From: CAVUPF01 sp963743285
Lineage (GTDB): Bacteria; Actinomycetota; Thermoleophilia; Solirubrobacterales; 70-9
Reading direction: 5' to 3'
DNA: 64,000 nucleotides
Assembly (NCBI GenBank): GCA_963743285.1
Contig: CAVUPF010000001.1
Coordinates: 744,001 to 808,000, forward strand
Shown here: positions 32,182 to 40,651 of the stretch, piece after piece
Layout: every line of letters starts with the position of its first letter
Numbering within the stretch: the stretch's first letter is position 1
Notes under the pieces: model-generated
The model's database searches: none
Told to the model about the DNA's origin: nothing
Seen by the model: only the letters and a program-made list of their open reading frames with translations
Program-made: the position numbers and the translations under genes

Positions 32182-33693
32182 TCAAGGGGCTGCGTCCTGG
32201 GCCCGAAAACCGTGTCGCCGGCGAACGGCCGCGACGATCAAATTCACGAACAGGGCCACGGTAGCCGTAGCGAGGAGCCAGACGAAGGGTGCGAAGACGA
32301 TCCCGTGCCGTGCCTCCCAGCGCGCGGTCAGGGTGATCCCGACAATCCCCATGATCCCGACCGTCAGAAAGGTTGTCGCGGCCAGGCGGCTGCGAAGATC
32401 GCCGAGGAACGGCAGCGCCAACATCAACAGACCGCCGATCGTGAGGACGAAGAGGACCATTGTCAGTGTCTGGGCGATGTGCCAGGGAGCCAGCGTAAAG
32501 CTCGATTCGCCGGGCAGTTCTTTCGCCCGCGGGTTGAGCGCTCGGACGTATTCCCTGGCCATGGAGATCTGATCCGCATACTTCTTGTTGGTGAGGGTGT
32601 GGGGGTCATAGAGGCCCTGATAGCGGCCTAGCATTTCCATCGTCCGTTCTAGATACACACCCGGATTGTTGATAATCGCTTCGCGCGCCAGGGTGGCCAT
32701 AGCCGAAGAGGCTTCGGCCGGGTTCTTGCCCTCTTCGACCAGGGCCTTGTAGAGGGGCGCCGTCGTCGGGACCGCCTGTTCGGCTTCGCCGGCGTAGGCG
32801 GAAGTGTTATAGACGCTGAGGGCGAGCCGCCCATCGGCAGTGCTCGGCGAAGGGGGGACTTGGTCGTAGGCGACCGCTCGCGCATAGAACGCGATGCCGC
32901 TCTCGCTGGCGATGTTGGGGTCGTTGAAGCTGATCAGGTTGTGAATTGACCATGGTGCCAGGACGACGACCAGGGAAGCCACCGCGATTGCGCTGGAGCG
33001 GAGCGCCGATCGCCAGCGCGGGGCGCAGATCAACAGCACTACCGGCATCGAGAACAGCGCAATCAGCCCGTTGGCGCGGAACAGGGTCGCGAAGCCGAAC
33101 GCGACCCCGGCGCCGACGAGCAGCTTCCAGGGTTCCTTTCCCATCCGCAAGCGAAGCACCGCCTCGGCGAGCAGCGTTGTGCCGCTAAAAATGAGCACGC
33201 CGAACAGGTAGTCCGAGAGCGCAAACTGCTCGACCATCGTCGTCAGCGGCGAGGCCGCGGTGAGGAACCCGGCGGCGATGCCAACGGCCGGGCTGAAGAA
33301 GCGCCAGCCAACAAGCAGGACCAATGCGGGCAAGACCATGCCGATCAGGTTCTGAAAGACGACCGCCGCTGCGAGCGGGTTGGCACCCAGGGCTTCGAAG
33401 ATCGCGAGCACCGTCGCATAGCCGGGGGGGCGCAGGTTGTTCACGTAGCCTTGGTGAAAGACGAGCTTCGCCATGCTCAGGTACTGCGCGGTGTCCGGAG
33501 CCGTGAAAGTCGTGCCCAGCAGAGGCGCGCGAACGGAGACGGCGACCAGCGTCACGCCGATCACGCTCAGCAGTAGCGTCCGCCGAAGTCTCGGCGGAAA
33601 ACGCTCCGCGATACCGCCAATCTCGGGTTCTCGTTCGTTGAACTCTGAAAGGAACGCCCATCTGGCAATCGACTCCATGACGCCGGGGAACAT
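32182..33693 (-). CDS. GT-C family (ArnT/PMT-like) membrane glycosyltransferase
   Basis: The 503-residue protein has about ten membrane helices and a long extracytoplasmic part. The first loop has TAPDTAQYLSMAKLVFHQGY with the acidic residue that GT-C enzymes use, followed by NNLRPPGYATVLAIFE. Such enzymes transfer sugars from polyprenyl-phosphate donors outside the membrane. The gene precedes the O-antigen-ligase gene by 16 bases in the same direction, so they are likely co-transcribed. Acceptor unknown. Confidence 0.8.
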   Translation of the reverse strand: MFPGVMESIARWAFLSEFNEREPEIGGIAERFPPRLRRTLLLSVIGVTLVAVSVRAPLLGTTFTAPDTAQYLSMAKLVFHQGYVNNLRPPGYATVLAIFEALGANPLAAAVVFQNLIGMVLPALVLLVGWRFFSPAVGIAAGFLTAASPLTTMVEQFALSDYLFGVLIFSGTTLLAEAVLRLRMGKEPWKLLVGAGVAFGFATLFRANGLIALFSMPVVLLICAPRWRSALRSSAIAVASLVVVLAPWSIHNLISFNDPNIASESGIAFYARAVAYDQVPPSPSTADGRLALSVYNTSAYAGEAEQAVPTTAPLYKALVEEGKNPAEASSAMATLAREAIINNPGVYLERTMEMLGRYQGLYDPHTLTNKKYADQISMAREYVRALNPRAKELPGESSFTLAPWHIAQTLTMVLFVLTIGGLLMLALPFLGDLRSRLAATTFLTVGIMGIVGITLTARWEARHGIVFAPFVWLLATATVALFVNLIVAAVRRRHGFRAQDAAP

Positions 33694-33705
33694 ATACTTC
33701 TGGCG

Positions 33706-34371
33706 GTGGGAACCGGTGCGGACTCCGCGGACCGTTCGCGCTTGGTTGCGCGCCGAGCGATTCAGGCAGCGCTCGCGGCGCTGATCACGGTGCTAGCGCT
33801 CTCCGCCTGCGGGTCCAGCGAAGCGTCAAAGCCCACTTCCTCGGGGTCCGAACCGGGCAACCTGATCACCGCCGCGGAACTGAAGAAGTTTCCGGAACGG
33901 ACTGTGCAGCAGGATTTCCTTAACTTCTGGTCGGATCTGCAGTTCCGGGCCTGGCCGGACGCTGCGGCCTACTTCGACCCACGCTTCCGCAGGTTCGTCG
34001 GCACGGCGTCAGTGATCGGGGCAAAAAGGCTGAATGCAACTTCCTATCCGCTCCTGAAGCCGACGATCGTCAGGATCCACACCGCCAATGGGGAAACCAC
34101 CGTCTACTACACGCTGAGGCTGTCGAACGGAACCAAAGAATTGGACTCAATTACCTGGCACAAGGTTGGCGGCAACTGGCAGATTGTCTATGACTCTCGG
34201 CTGGATGGGGAACTGGAACAGCTAGTAGAGCAGCGCGTCGAAATCGAAAAGAAGGGCTCGCTACCGAGGAATCCCAATCAGGCGCCATCTCCAGCGGCAG
34301 CAAGGGCAGGCAATGAAGCGTCGCAGGTTCAGGCGCGCTTCAGTCAGCAACGGCTGAAGAACGAAGGCTGA
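33706..34371 (+). CDS. Lipoprotein of unknown function in the polysaccharide locus
   Basis: The 221-residue protein has a signal and lipobox (ALITVLALSACG). A compact alpha+beta domain follows (VQQDFLNFWSDLQFRAWPDA, YFDPRFRRFVG, GETTVYYTLRLSNG, ITWHKVGGNWQIVYDS) that looks like a SnoaL/NTF2-like fold. The tail is Pro/Ala/Gln-rich. It is divergent from the GT-C gene and its end overlaps the end of the next glycosyltransferase by 32 bases. It is expected at the outer membrane face. Role unknown. Confidence 0.7.
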   Translation: MGTGADSADRSRLVARRAIQAALAALITVLALSACGSSEASKPTSSGSEPGNLITAAELKKFPERTVQQDFLNFWSDLQFRAWPDAAAYFDPRFRRFVGTASVIGAKRLNATSYPLLKPTIVRIHTANGETTVYYTLRLSNGTKELDSITWHKVGGNWQIVYDSRLDGELEQLVEQRVEIEKKGSLPRNPNQAPSPAAARAGNEASQVQARFSQQRLKNEG

Positions 34372-35491
34372 TCGAGCCGCGATCGCCCCGCTCGATCACT
34401 TCGCTAATAACCCTGACGTGACCGTCCACGGACTTCATCAGGTCGTAATGCTCCAGGGCGTGCCGGCGGGCGCCGGCTCCGAAGGCGCGGCGGAGTGCGG
34501 GGCTGTCGATCAGCCGCTCGAGTACGGCAGCGATCTCCGCCGGCTCGTGGGAGACCAGCACTCCTCCGTCTGCTGAGATCACCTCGCGAGTCCCCCCTGC
34601 GTCAGTCCCGACCAATGGGCGCCCCAGCATGGCGGCCTCGATCAGTGCATTTGGACTGCCCTCGTCATCGGAGACGAGAACCGCGACATCGTGCTCGGAC
34701 CAAAAGCCGGGCACGTCCGTGATCGGACCGCCCGCCCCCACCCGGTCTGAGAGACCACGCTCGCCGATCTCGGCGGCGACCCTCTCCCGCAGGGGGCCCG
34801 AGCCAGCGAGGTCGATGTGCCAGGGGCTCCTGGCGCGGATCAGTCCGGCCGCGGCGAGCAATCGTGCATGTCCCTTTTCGGGACGGTAATTGGCGAGGTA
34901 GCCGAGCGCCACAGAGACTCCAGATGGAAGGGGCAGGGCGTCCACCAGAGGGTGGCCGTTTCGCACGAGGCGAAGCCGCTCAGCAGGTACACCCCGGGCT
35001 TTCGCCTCCTCGATCACCGCGTTTGAGTTGCCAGTGACCCTCAGCGCCTGTCGCTCGGCCCAGCGAATTGGAATCCGAAAATGCGCCCGCTTCTCTGCTG
35101 GTGACCCGCAAACGCTGCGGCGAGCGATCACAACCGGGATTCCCAAAGCGCGCGCTGCCGGAGTGATCGTGGCAGACGCCTCCTCGAGCCATGGATAGAC
35201 CACATCTGGTTTGACCCGGCGTAGCACCCTGAACGTTCGTGGAACCGAGACCGCCGGTCGAAGCGCCCGCGGGCCACTCGCTGGAGCCGCTTGGATCAAC
35301 TCCACGCCGAGGTCGCGCAGGCGCCGCTCATGGTCGGGGTCGCAGTCGGGCGAGAAAGTGAGTACGGTCGCTTTGAGCCTGTGGGGGTGGGTGGCGGCGA
35401 TCAGCTGCATCAATTGGCGCTCGGAGCCGCCCCGCAAGAGCCCACCGATTGCGAAGAGGACTCGCGGCGGACGCTGTGCCTCAGTCGCCAT
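34340..35491 (-). CDS. Family 4 glycosyltransferase
   Basis: The 383-residue GT-B enzyme starts RVLFAIGGLLRGGSERQLMQ, the usual Gly-rich acceptor-side loop. The C-terminal donor domain has LGYLANYRPEKGHARLLAA, DVAVLVSDDEGSPNALIEAA with the donor-binding Glu, and GRPLVGTDAGGTREV. It transfers a sugar from a nucleotide donor to the growing lipid-linked repeat in the cytoplasm. The sugar cannot be predicted. It shares direction with the flippase gene, with 235 non-coding bases between them. Confidence 0.9.
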   Translation of the reverse strand: MATEAQRPPRVLFAIGGLLRGGSERQLMQLIAATHPHRLKATVLTFSPDCDPDHERRLRDLGVELIQAAPASGPRALRPAVSVPRTFRVLRRVKPDVVYPWLEEASATITPAARALGIPVVIARRSVCGSPAEKRAHFRIPIRWAERQALRVTGNSNAVIEEAKARGVPAERLRLVRNGHPLVDALPLPSGVSVALGYLANYRPEKGHARLLAAAGLIRARSPWHIDLAGSGPLRERVAAEIGERGLSDRVGAGGPITDVPGFWSEHDVAVLVSDDEGSPNALIEAAMLGRPLVGTDAGGTREVISADGGVLVSHEPAEIAAVLERLIDSPALRRAFGAGARRHALEHYDLMKSVDGHVRVISEVIERGDRGSISLRSSAVAD

Positions 35492-35726
35492 CGATCCAAC
35501 ACCTCTGCCATATCCAGTCCATCTTTAGGAGCAGGTCGCCGGGCAGGTGGGTAGCGGTGTCGAGTGCCAAGTACCGATCGACTCCGGGGAAGTCGGGGCC
35601 GCGGCGTCGGCGCCGCGATAGGCGATCACGTCGCACATTTGCACCAGTACCTCACGGTTGCCGCCCACGTCCCCTACCAATCTGCGATCCCGCACGCCGG
35701 GTTAAGCCGCCACTCTGCACAGTACT

Positions 35727-37163
35727 CTAGACATCTCGGTCCCCCCTGATCCGTAGGGCCACCATGGCTCCGCCATCGTGCAGTAGACGAGGAAGGATGT
35801 CGCTGCGACGGGGCCACCTCATGGCTCGCTTAATCGGCACGTCTCCATAGTGAGAAAGGAGATACAGCATCAGGCCCCCGGCCAACCAGTAAGAGGCAAT
35901 GGATGCAATCGAGGCGCCGACAATGCCGATGCTTGGGATTAGCAAGAAATTGAGGCCCACATTCAAGGCCAACCCGGCGGCCGAAGCCGCCGAGATCGTC
36001 AGCGGCGGGGCGATCCGAATCAGCATGCCTCGCGCCGGGTTCTCCACGGCGAGGGCAACGACCGCCGGCATTAGCAATGCAAAAGGCAGCACGCTGGCCC
36101 GCCAAGCAGAGCCATAGACAAGGATGATGAATGGGAACGACACCGCCGCCGCGACGAGCCCAAGTGCGATCGCCACTCCAAGATTCTGGCCGATGAAATC
36201 CATCGTATAGGCGGTCGCGGCTTTGGCCTCCATCCTGGTCTGCGTCTCAAGTGCGCCCAAGGCGATTGTTGAAACGGCCACGAAGACGATTTCAGCGAGA
36301 TTAGCCGAGAGCGAGTACAGGCCAGCTTCGTGCCCGTTCGCCAGCAGGCCGACCAAGAGAAGATCGAGATTCAGGTTGAGCCAGAGAGCGACCGAAGCGG
36401 CTTGCAGTCTAATGCCCGTGCGAAGAGCGGAGCGAACCATTCGCGCTTCGGTGATCGGGATCAGCGCCTGCAGGCCGACCCGTCGCGCCAAGACCGCCGC
36501 CAGCGCGATTGCCACCAGCGCGATCGTCAAGAGCGCGCTTAGCATCGCCAGTTCAGGCGAAAGTCCGATGCCGGCCTCAATGCCAACCACGAGCATGAAT
36601 TGGACGGCCGCGCCGCTGGCGATAATCCAGCCGTAGGCCCTCAGTCCACCCGTCCGCAAGAGCAAGGCCGTCGACATCTGGCCGATCAGCGTGAACGGGA
36701 TCGTGGCTGCTGCCAGTACCACTGTCGCAGAGCTTGCGCCACCGAGCAGCGAACCACGAACCTGTAGCCCGATCGCCAGGGCAATCGCTGTCCCGAGCAG
36801 GCCAAGGGCGAGCGCGAATAGCGATGCCAGATGGCAGAGCTCGACCAACGAGGCCTCCTTTCGAGCCAGCATGCGCCCGATGGACTGCTCGACCGAAAGG
36901 TGGGAGAGCACCCAAACTACGGTTGCCAGGTTGAGCGCCAAGGCGTACTGACCGCGTCCGCTCGGCCCAAGTGCCCGGGTAGCTACCAGGCTGAGGAGAA
37001 ACAGGAAGATGAACTGAACGGCGCGAAACCCCAGTAGGCGCCCGCCGCCTGCTAGGGAGGAGGAAGCAATGAGCTCGGGCTCATTGAGAGTGCCGGCAAG
37101 CGTGCCGCCCTCTTCCGGTTCGGGCGGCTGGCTTTGAAACCGCGAACGGAGACTAGGTGTCAT
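35727..37163 (-). CDS. Polysaccharide flippase (Wzx/MOP family)
   Basis: The 478-residue protein has about 12 hydrophobic helices. The N-terminal region is polar, then RLLGFRAVQFIFLFLLSLVA and TRALGPSGRGQYALALNLAT give the usual first helices of MOP-family exporters. Later are GHEAGLYSLSANLAEIVFVA and NVGLNFLLIPSIGIVGASIA, the repeated pattern of the second half. It should move lipid-linked repeat units across the membrane to the polymerases encoded nearby. Confidence 0.88.
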   Translation of the reverse strand: MTPSLRSRFQSQPPEPEEGGTLAGTLNEPELIASSSLAGGGRLLGFRAVQFIFLFLLSLVATRALGPSGRGQYALALNLATVVWVLSHLSVEQSIGRMLARKEASLVELCHLASLFALALGLLGTAIALAIGLQVRGSLLGGASSATVVLAAATIPFTLIGQMSTALLLRTGGLRAYGWIIASGAAVQFMLVVGIEAGIGLSPELAMLSALLTIALVAIALAAVLARRVGLQALIPITEARMVRSALRTGIRLQAASVALWLNLNLDLLLVGLLANGHEAGLYSLSANLAEIVFVAVSTIALGALETQTRMEAKAATAYTMDFIGQNLGVAIALGLVAAAVSFPFIILVYGSAWRASVLPFALLMPAVVALAVENPARGMLIRIAPPLTISAASAAGLALNVGLNFLLIPSIGIVGASIASIASYWLAGGLMLYLLSHYGDVPIKRAMRWPRRSDILPRLLHDGGAMVALRIRGDRDV

Positions 37164-37370
37164 TCGAGGCCAGCCCGTAACCGATGGGGCGGCAATCTGG
37201 AGATTCGGCTGATATGGCGATCCGCCTGAGCACCACCGACCCGATCATTGCCCGAAGCTCCGGGGCAGAAAGCTCTCACGGGTGCCCGGGGTATCGGCCG
37301 GCCGATTGGCGCCGATCGCAACTTACTCCGCGAAGAGCCGAGAAAGTACTGCCTATTCGGGGGCTCCGAT

Positions 37371-38552
37371 TCACTCGGCAGGCCCGGCCGGATCGAGAAG
37401 CCGCGAGTAAAGGGCGTCGATATCGCTGATCAGACGATCGGCGGCAAAGCGCTTGCGGACGTGCTCCCGAGCGCGTGCTCCCATGCGGCGCCGAAGCACC
37501 GGGTCTTCTGCGAGCTGAGCCATGTAGGCCGCGATCACAGCGTCATCACCAGCTGGAGCCAATAAGCCGGCCCCCTCGATAACGATGTCGGATACCCCGC
37601 CGACCCGGGTAGATATCGCCGGCCGACCGGCGGCGGCGGCCTCAATCAGGGCCACGGGAGTGCCCTCGTTATCGGAGGTGAGTAGGGCGGCATCGCTGCC
37701 GGCAGCGATTCTCACCAAGTCTCGTCTGTAGCCGAGAAAGTAAATGGCGTCTGAGCAGCCGAGCTCGCGGGCGAGGTTCTCCAACTCTGGCCGCAAGGCG
37801 CCATCGCCGACCACCGCGACCCTGACCGCGGCACCGCCGCTGCGGGCAGCTGCGAGTGCCCGCAGCATCAGGTCGGGGCGCTTGATCAGCACCAGTCGGC
37901 CGGTGTATGTAAAGAGGACATCGTCGCCCTTGACACCGATTTCCTCGCGGAACGTCTGCTCAGGCTCGAAGTCGAGCGCAAGGAAAGGCTCGAGGTCGAG
38001 CCCCAGTGGAACCACAGTGAACTTGGAGCGTGGCGCGATGCCCAGCTCGATCAGCTCCTCGACGGTGGCGGAGCTGACGCCGATCAGCCGGTCGCTGATC
38101 TTGGCGAGTGCCCGCTCCAAGAGGCGGAACCCGCCGCTCTTGAGCGGCCCGAAATAACCGCGCAGCACATGGCCGTGGTAGGTATGGACTACTCGGGGGC
38201 GCGGCCTTAGGGCAAGTAGCGCCGCGGTTCTGCCCAACATCCCCGCCTTGGCGGTGTGCGTGTGAACTATGGCGGGCCGGAAGGCCCGGATCACGCGAAT
38301 CAAGGCAAGCAGCGCCAGGATATCCTGCAATGGCCGGATTTCCGGCCCAAGCGAGTCGATCGAGTGCATTTTGACTCCGTCGAGGTCGGTGTGCTCCTCC
38401 TCGCCGGGCCCGACCGAGCCGCTCACGAGAAGCGTCTCGTAGCGTCGCCGGTCAAGGCGGCTGCTGAGCAACGCGACGTAGTGGGCGGGACCACCTAGGT
38501 TCATCCGCGCGATCACCTGAAGCACGCGGATTGGCCCATTTTCTCCCGCCAT
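37371..38552 (-). CDS. Family 4 glycosyltransferase
   Basis: ATG 38552 starts MAGENGPIRVLQVIARMNLG; the open frame continues upstream without similarity. Recognisable parts are RPAIVHTHTAKAGMLGRTAA, GVSSATVEELIELGI, FTYTGRLVLIKRPDLML, and the donor site SDNEGTPVALIEAAAAGRP. It is a 393-residue cytoplasmic GT-B enzyme of the polysaccharide pathway. It is divergent from the SDR gene at 38641, the intergenic space holding both promoters. Donor sugar unknown. Confidence 0.9.
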   Translation of the reverse strand: MAGENGPIRVLQVIARMNLGGPAHYVALLSSRLDRRRYETLLVSGSVGPGEEEHTDLDGVKMHSIDSLGPEIRPLQDILALLALIRVIRAFRPAIVHTHTAKAGMLGRTAALLALRPRPRVVHTYHGHVLRGYFGPLKSGGFRLLERALAKISDRLIGVSSATVEELIELGIAPRSKFTVVPLGLDLEPFLALDFEPEQTFREEIGVKGDDVLFTYTGRLVLIKRPDLMLRALAAARSGGAAVRVAVVGDGALRPELENLARELGCSDAIYFLGYRRDLVRIAAGSDAALLTSDNEGTPVALIEAAAAGRPAISTRVGGVSDIVIEGAGLLAPAGDDAVIAAYMAQLAEDPVLRRRMGARAREHVRKRFAADRLISDIDALYSRLLDPAGPAE

Positions 38553-38640
38553 TGAGGCTATTATTGCCGCGTGGCAACGTGCGGCGGGCTCTCGTAGCGA
38601 CGGCGGCCACCGAGACCGCTTTCGACGATCCGGAAGGTCC

Positions 38641-39630
38641 TTGGACGTGAGATACCTGATAACGGGTGGGGCGGGGTTCATCGGCTCACACCTCACCGAT
38701 GCGCTGATCGCCCGTGGCGATACCGTCTTGGTCCTCGACGATCTGAGCACGGGCCGACTGGACAACCTCGGGCCGGCTCTCAGTACGGGATCGGCAGAGT
38801 TCGTCGAAGGCTCGATCCTCGACGAGGGGCTGGTCGAGGAGTGCACGGCCGCCACCGATGTCTGCCTGCATCTGGCCGCGGCGGTGGGCGTCGAACTGAT
38901 CCTCGATCGTCCGCTCGACTCGCTGATCCGGAACGTCCGCGGCAGCGACATCGTCATTTCCTCTGTTGCCAGGCAAGGGGGCAAGATCCTGGTGACCTCT
39001 TCGTCAGAGGTGTACGGCAAGAACAGCGTGGGCCCGCTCGTCGAGACTTCGGACCGCATCCTCGGGCCGCCATCGACCGCGCGTTGGGCGTATTCGACCG
39101 CCAAGGCCTTCGCGGAGGTGCTCGCGCACGCCTACCGCAACGAGACCGACGCCGAATCGATCGTAGTCCGCCTCTTCAATACCGTGGGGCCGCGCCAGAC
39201 CGGCGCCTACGGCATGGTCCTGCCGCGCTTTGTTCGACAGGCGATGAGGGGCGACGATCTGACCGTGTATGGAGACGGAAGCCAGACCAGATGCTTCGCC
39301 CACGTGGCCGATGTGGTCGATGCGGTCCTCTTGCTGTGCGACGCCGAAAGAGCGGTCGGTCGCACCTTCAACATCGGCTCTCCCGACGAGATCTCGATCC
39401 TCGATCTAGCCCGCAGAGTGATCGAGCGCACCGGGTCGGGCTCCAACGTGCGACTGGTTTCCTACGAGGAGGCCTACGGAACGGGGTTCGAGGAGATCGG
39501 ACGGCGCCTTCCCGACCTGGGTCTGCTCAACCGAATCACCGGCTGGGCCCCTGTCCGTACGATCGACGACATGATCGACGATGTCATTGCCCATGACCAG
39601 GCTCAGGCCGAAGTGAACGAGGTTGCCTGA
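38641..39630 (+). CDS. SDR-family nucleotide-sugar dehydratase/decarboxylase
   Basis: The 329-residue protein (TTG 38641 or GTG 38647) begins RYLITGGAGFIGSHLTDALI. It has VLDDLSTGRLDNL, TSSSEVYGKNSVGPL, the catalytic AYSTAKAFAE pair, LFNTVGPRQTGAYGMVLPRF and FNIGSPDEISILDLA. It resembles UDP-glucuronate decarboxylase and dTDP-glucose 4,6-dehydratase relatives. It is the first gene of a rightward operon with the WecA-like transferase, whose start overlaps its end. Confidence 0.87.
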   Translation: MDVRYLITGGAGFIGSHLTDALIARGDTVLVLDDLSTGRLDNLGPALSTGSAEFVEGSILDEGLVEECTAATDVCLHLAAAVGVELILDRPLDSLIRNVRGSDIVISSVARQGGKILVTSSSEVYGKNSVGPLVETSDRILGPPSTARWAYSTAKAFAEVLAHAYRNETDAESIVVRLFNTVGPRQTGAYGMVLPRFVRQAMRGDDLTVYGDGSQTRCFAHVADVVDAVLLLCDAERAVGRTFNIGSPDEISILDLARRVIERTGSGSNVRLVSYEEAYGTGFEEIGRRLPDLGLLNRITGWAPVRTIDDMIDDVIAHDQAQAEVNEVA

Positions 39631-40651
39631 CGTGGCGGAAGGCGTCCGTCTCTTCGCCGCGTTCGCCTCGGCGGCAATGCTTACGGTTGTCAGCACACCT
39701 GCGGCGATCTCGATCGCCCGTCGCACCGGCTTCCTCGACTCCCCAGTCGGATACAAGGCCCACTCCCGACCGACGCCCTACCTTGGCGGAGTTGCAGTCC
39801 TCGCAGCGCTCCTGCCGACGATTCTGATTCTTGACGACGGGGCCAGCCGTTATTGGCCGCTGCTCCTCGGGACCCTCGGCCTCTCGCTTGTAGGCACGAT
39901 TGATGACCGCGTCAACCTGTCGCCATGGCTGCGGGTGGCCATGGAGGTTCTAGCGGCCTGGTTTCTGTGGGCCGAGGGGCTCGGATGGTCGCTTTTTTCC
40001 AGCAGTACCGCCAACTTGCTGCTCACGGTGTTGTGGGTGACCGGTTTGGTCAACGCGTTCAACTTGATGGACAACCTCGACGGAGCCGCCGCGAGCGTAG
40101 CGGTGGTCTCGGCGGCCGGCGTCGGAGTTCTCGCCATAGTTGGCGGTGATATCTCCCTGGCCGTGATCGCAATCGGCCTGTGCGGAGCCCTGGTCGGCTT
40201 TCTGCGTTACAACCTGGCAAGTCCGGCGCGAATCTTTCTCGGCGACGGCGGCAGCATGGCAATCGGATTTCTAATTGCCAGCACGCTGATGGTCGTCCCC
40301 TTGGGGAGACTGTCGGGTTGGTCGGCGCTGATCGCGGCGACGGTCGTAGTCGGCCTGCCGGTATTCGACACCACTATGGTGGTTCTCTCCCGGCGGCGGC
40401 GAGGCGCGCCGGTGCTTTCCGGTGCGACCGATCACACTACGCACCGCCTGCACGGTGCCTTGAAGTCACCCCGGGCCGTCGCCGTCGCCTTGGCGGTCGC
40501 GCAGGCTGGGCTCTGTGGCCTGGCGATTGAGACAACCCGGCAGGGACGTGGGGCAGCGATCGCCCTTGGCTGCTTTGCGGTTTTGCTCGGTGCTGTGATG
40601 ATCGTCGCCGTGGATGGACCCAGGTGGACGCCCGTCTCCGACGACTCCTGA
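39623..40651 (+). CDS. WecA/MraY-type polyprenyl-phosphate sugar-1-P transferase
   Basis: The integral membrane protein has about ten helices and the family motifs: AHSRPTPYLGG near the N-terminus, LVGTIDDRVNLSP, NAFNLMDNLDGAAASVA with the catalytic Asp, ARIFLGDGGSMAIGF, and HTTHRLHGAL near the end. It starts the repeat unit by moving a sugar phosphate onto undecaprenyl phosphate. TTG 39623 overlaps the previous gene; GTG 39632 just after its stop is equally likely. It overlaps the polymerase gene by 28 bases. Confidence 0.9.
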   Translation: MPDVAEGVRLFAAFASAAMLTVVSTPAAISIARRTGFLDSPVGYKAHSRPTPYLGGVAVLAALLPTILILDDGASRYWPLLLGTLGLSLVGTIDDRVNLSPWLRVAMEVLAAWFLWAEGLGWSLFSSSTANLLLTVLWVTGLVNAFNLMDNLDGAAASVAVVSAAGVGVLAIVGGDISLAVIAIGLCGALVGFLRYNLASPARIFLGDGGSMAIGFLIASTLMVVPLGRLSGWSALIAATVVVGLPVFDTTMVVLSRRRRGAPVLSGATDHTTHRLHGALKSPRAVAVALAVAQAGLCGLAIETTRQGRGAAIALGCFAVLLGAVMIVAVDGPRWTPVSDDS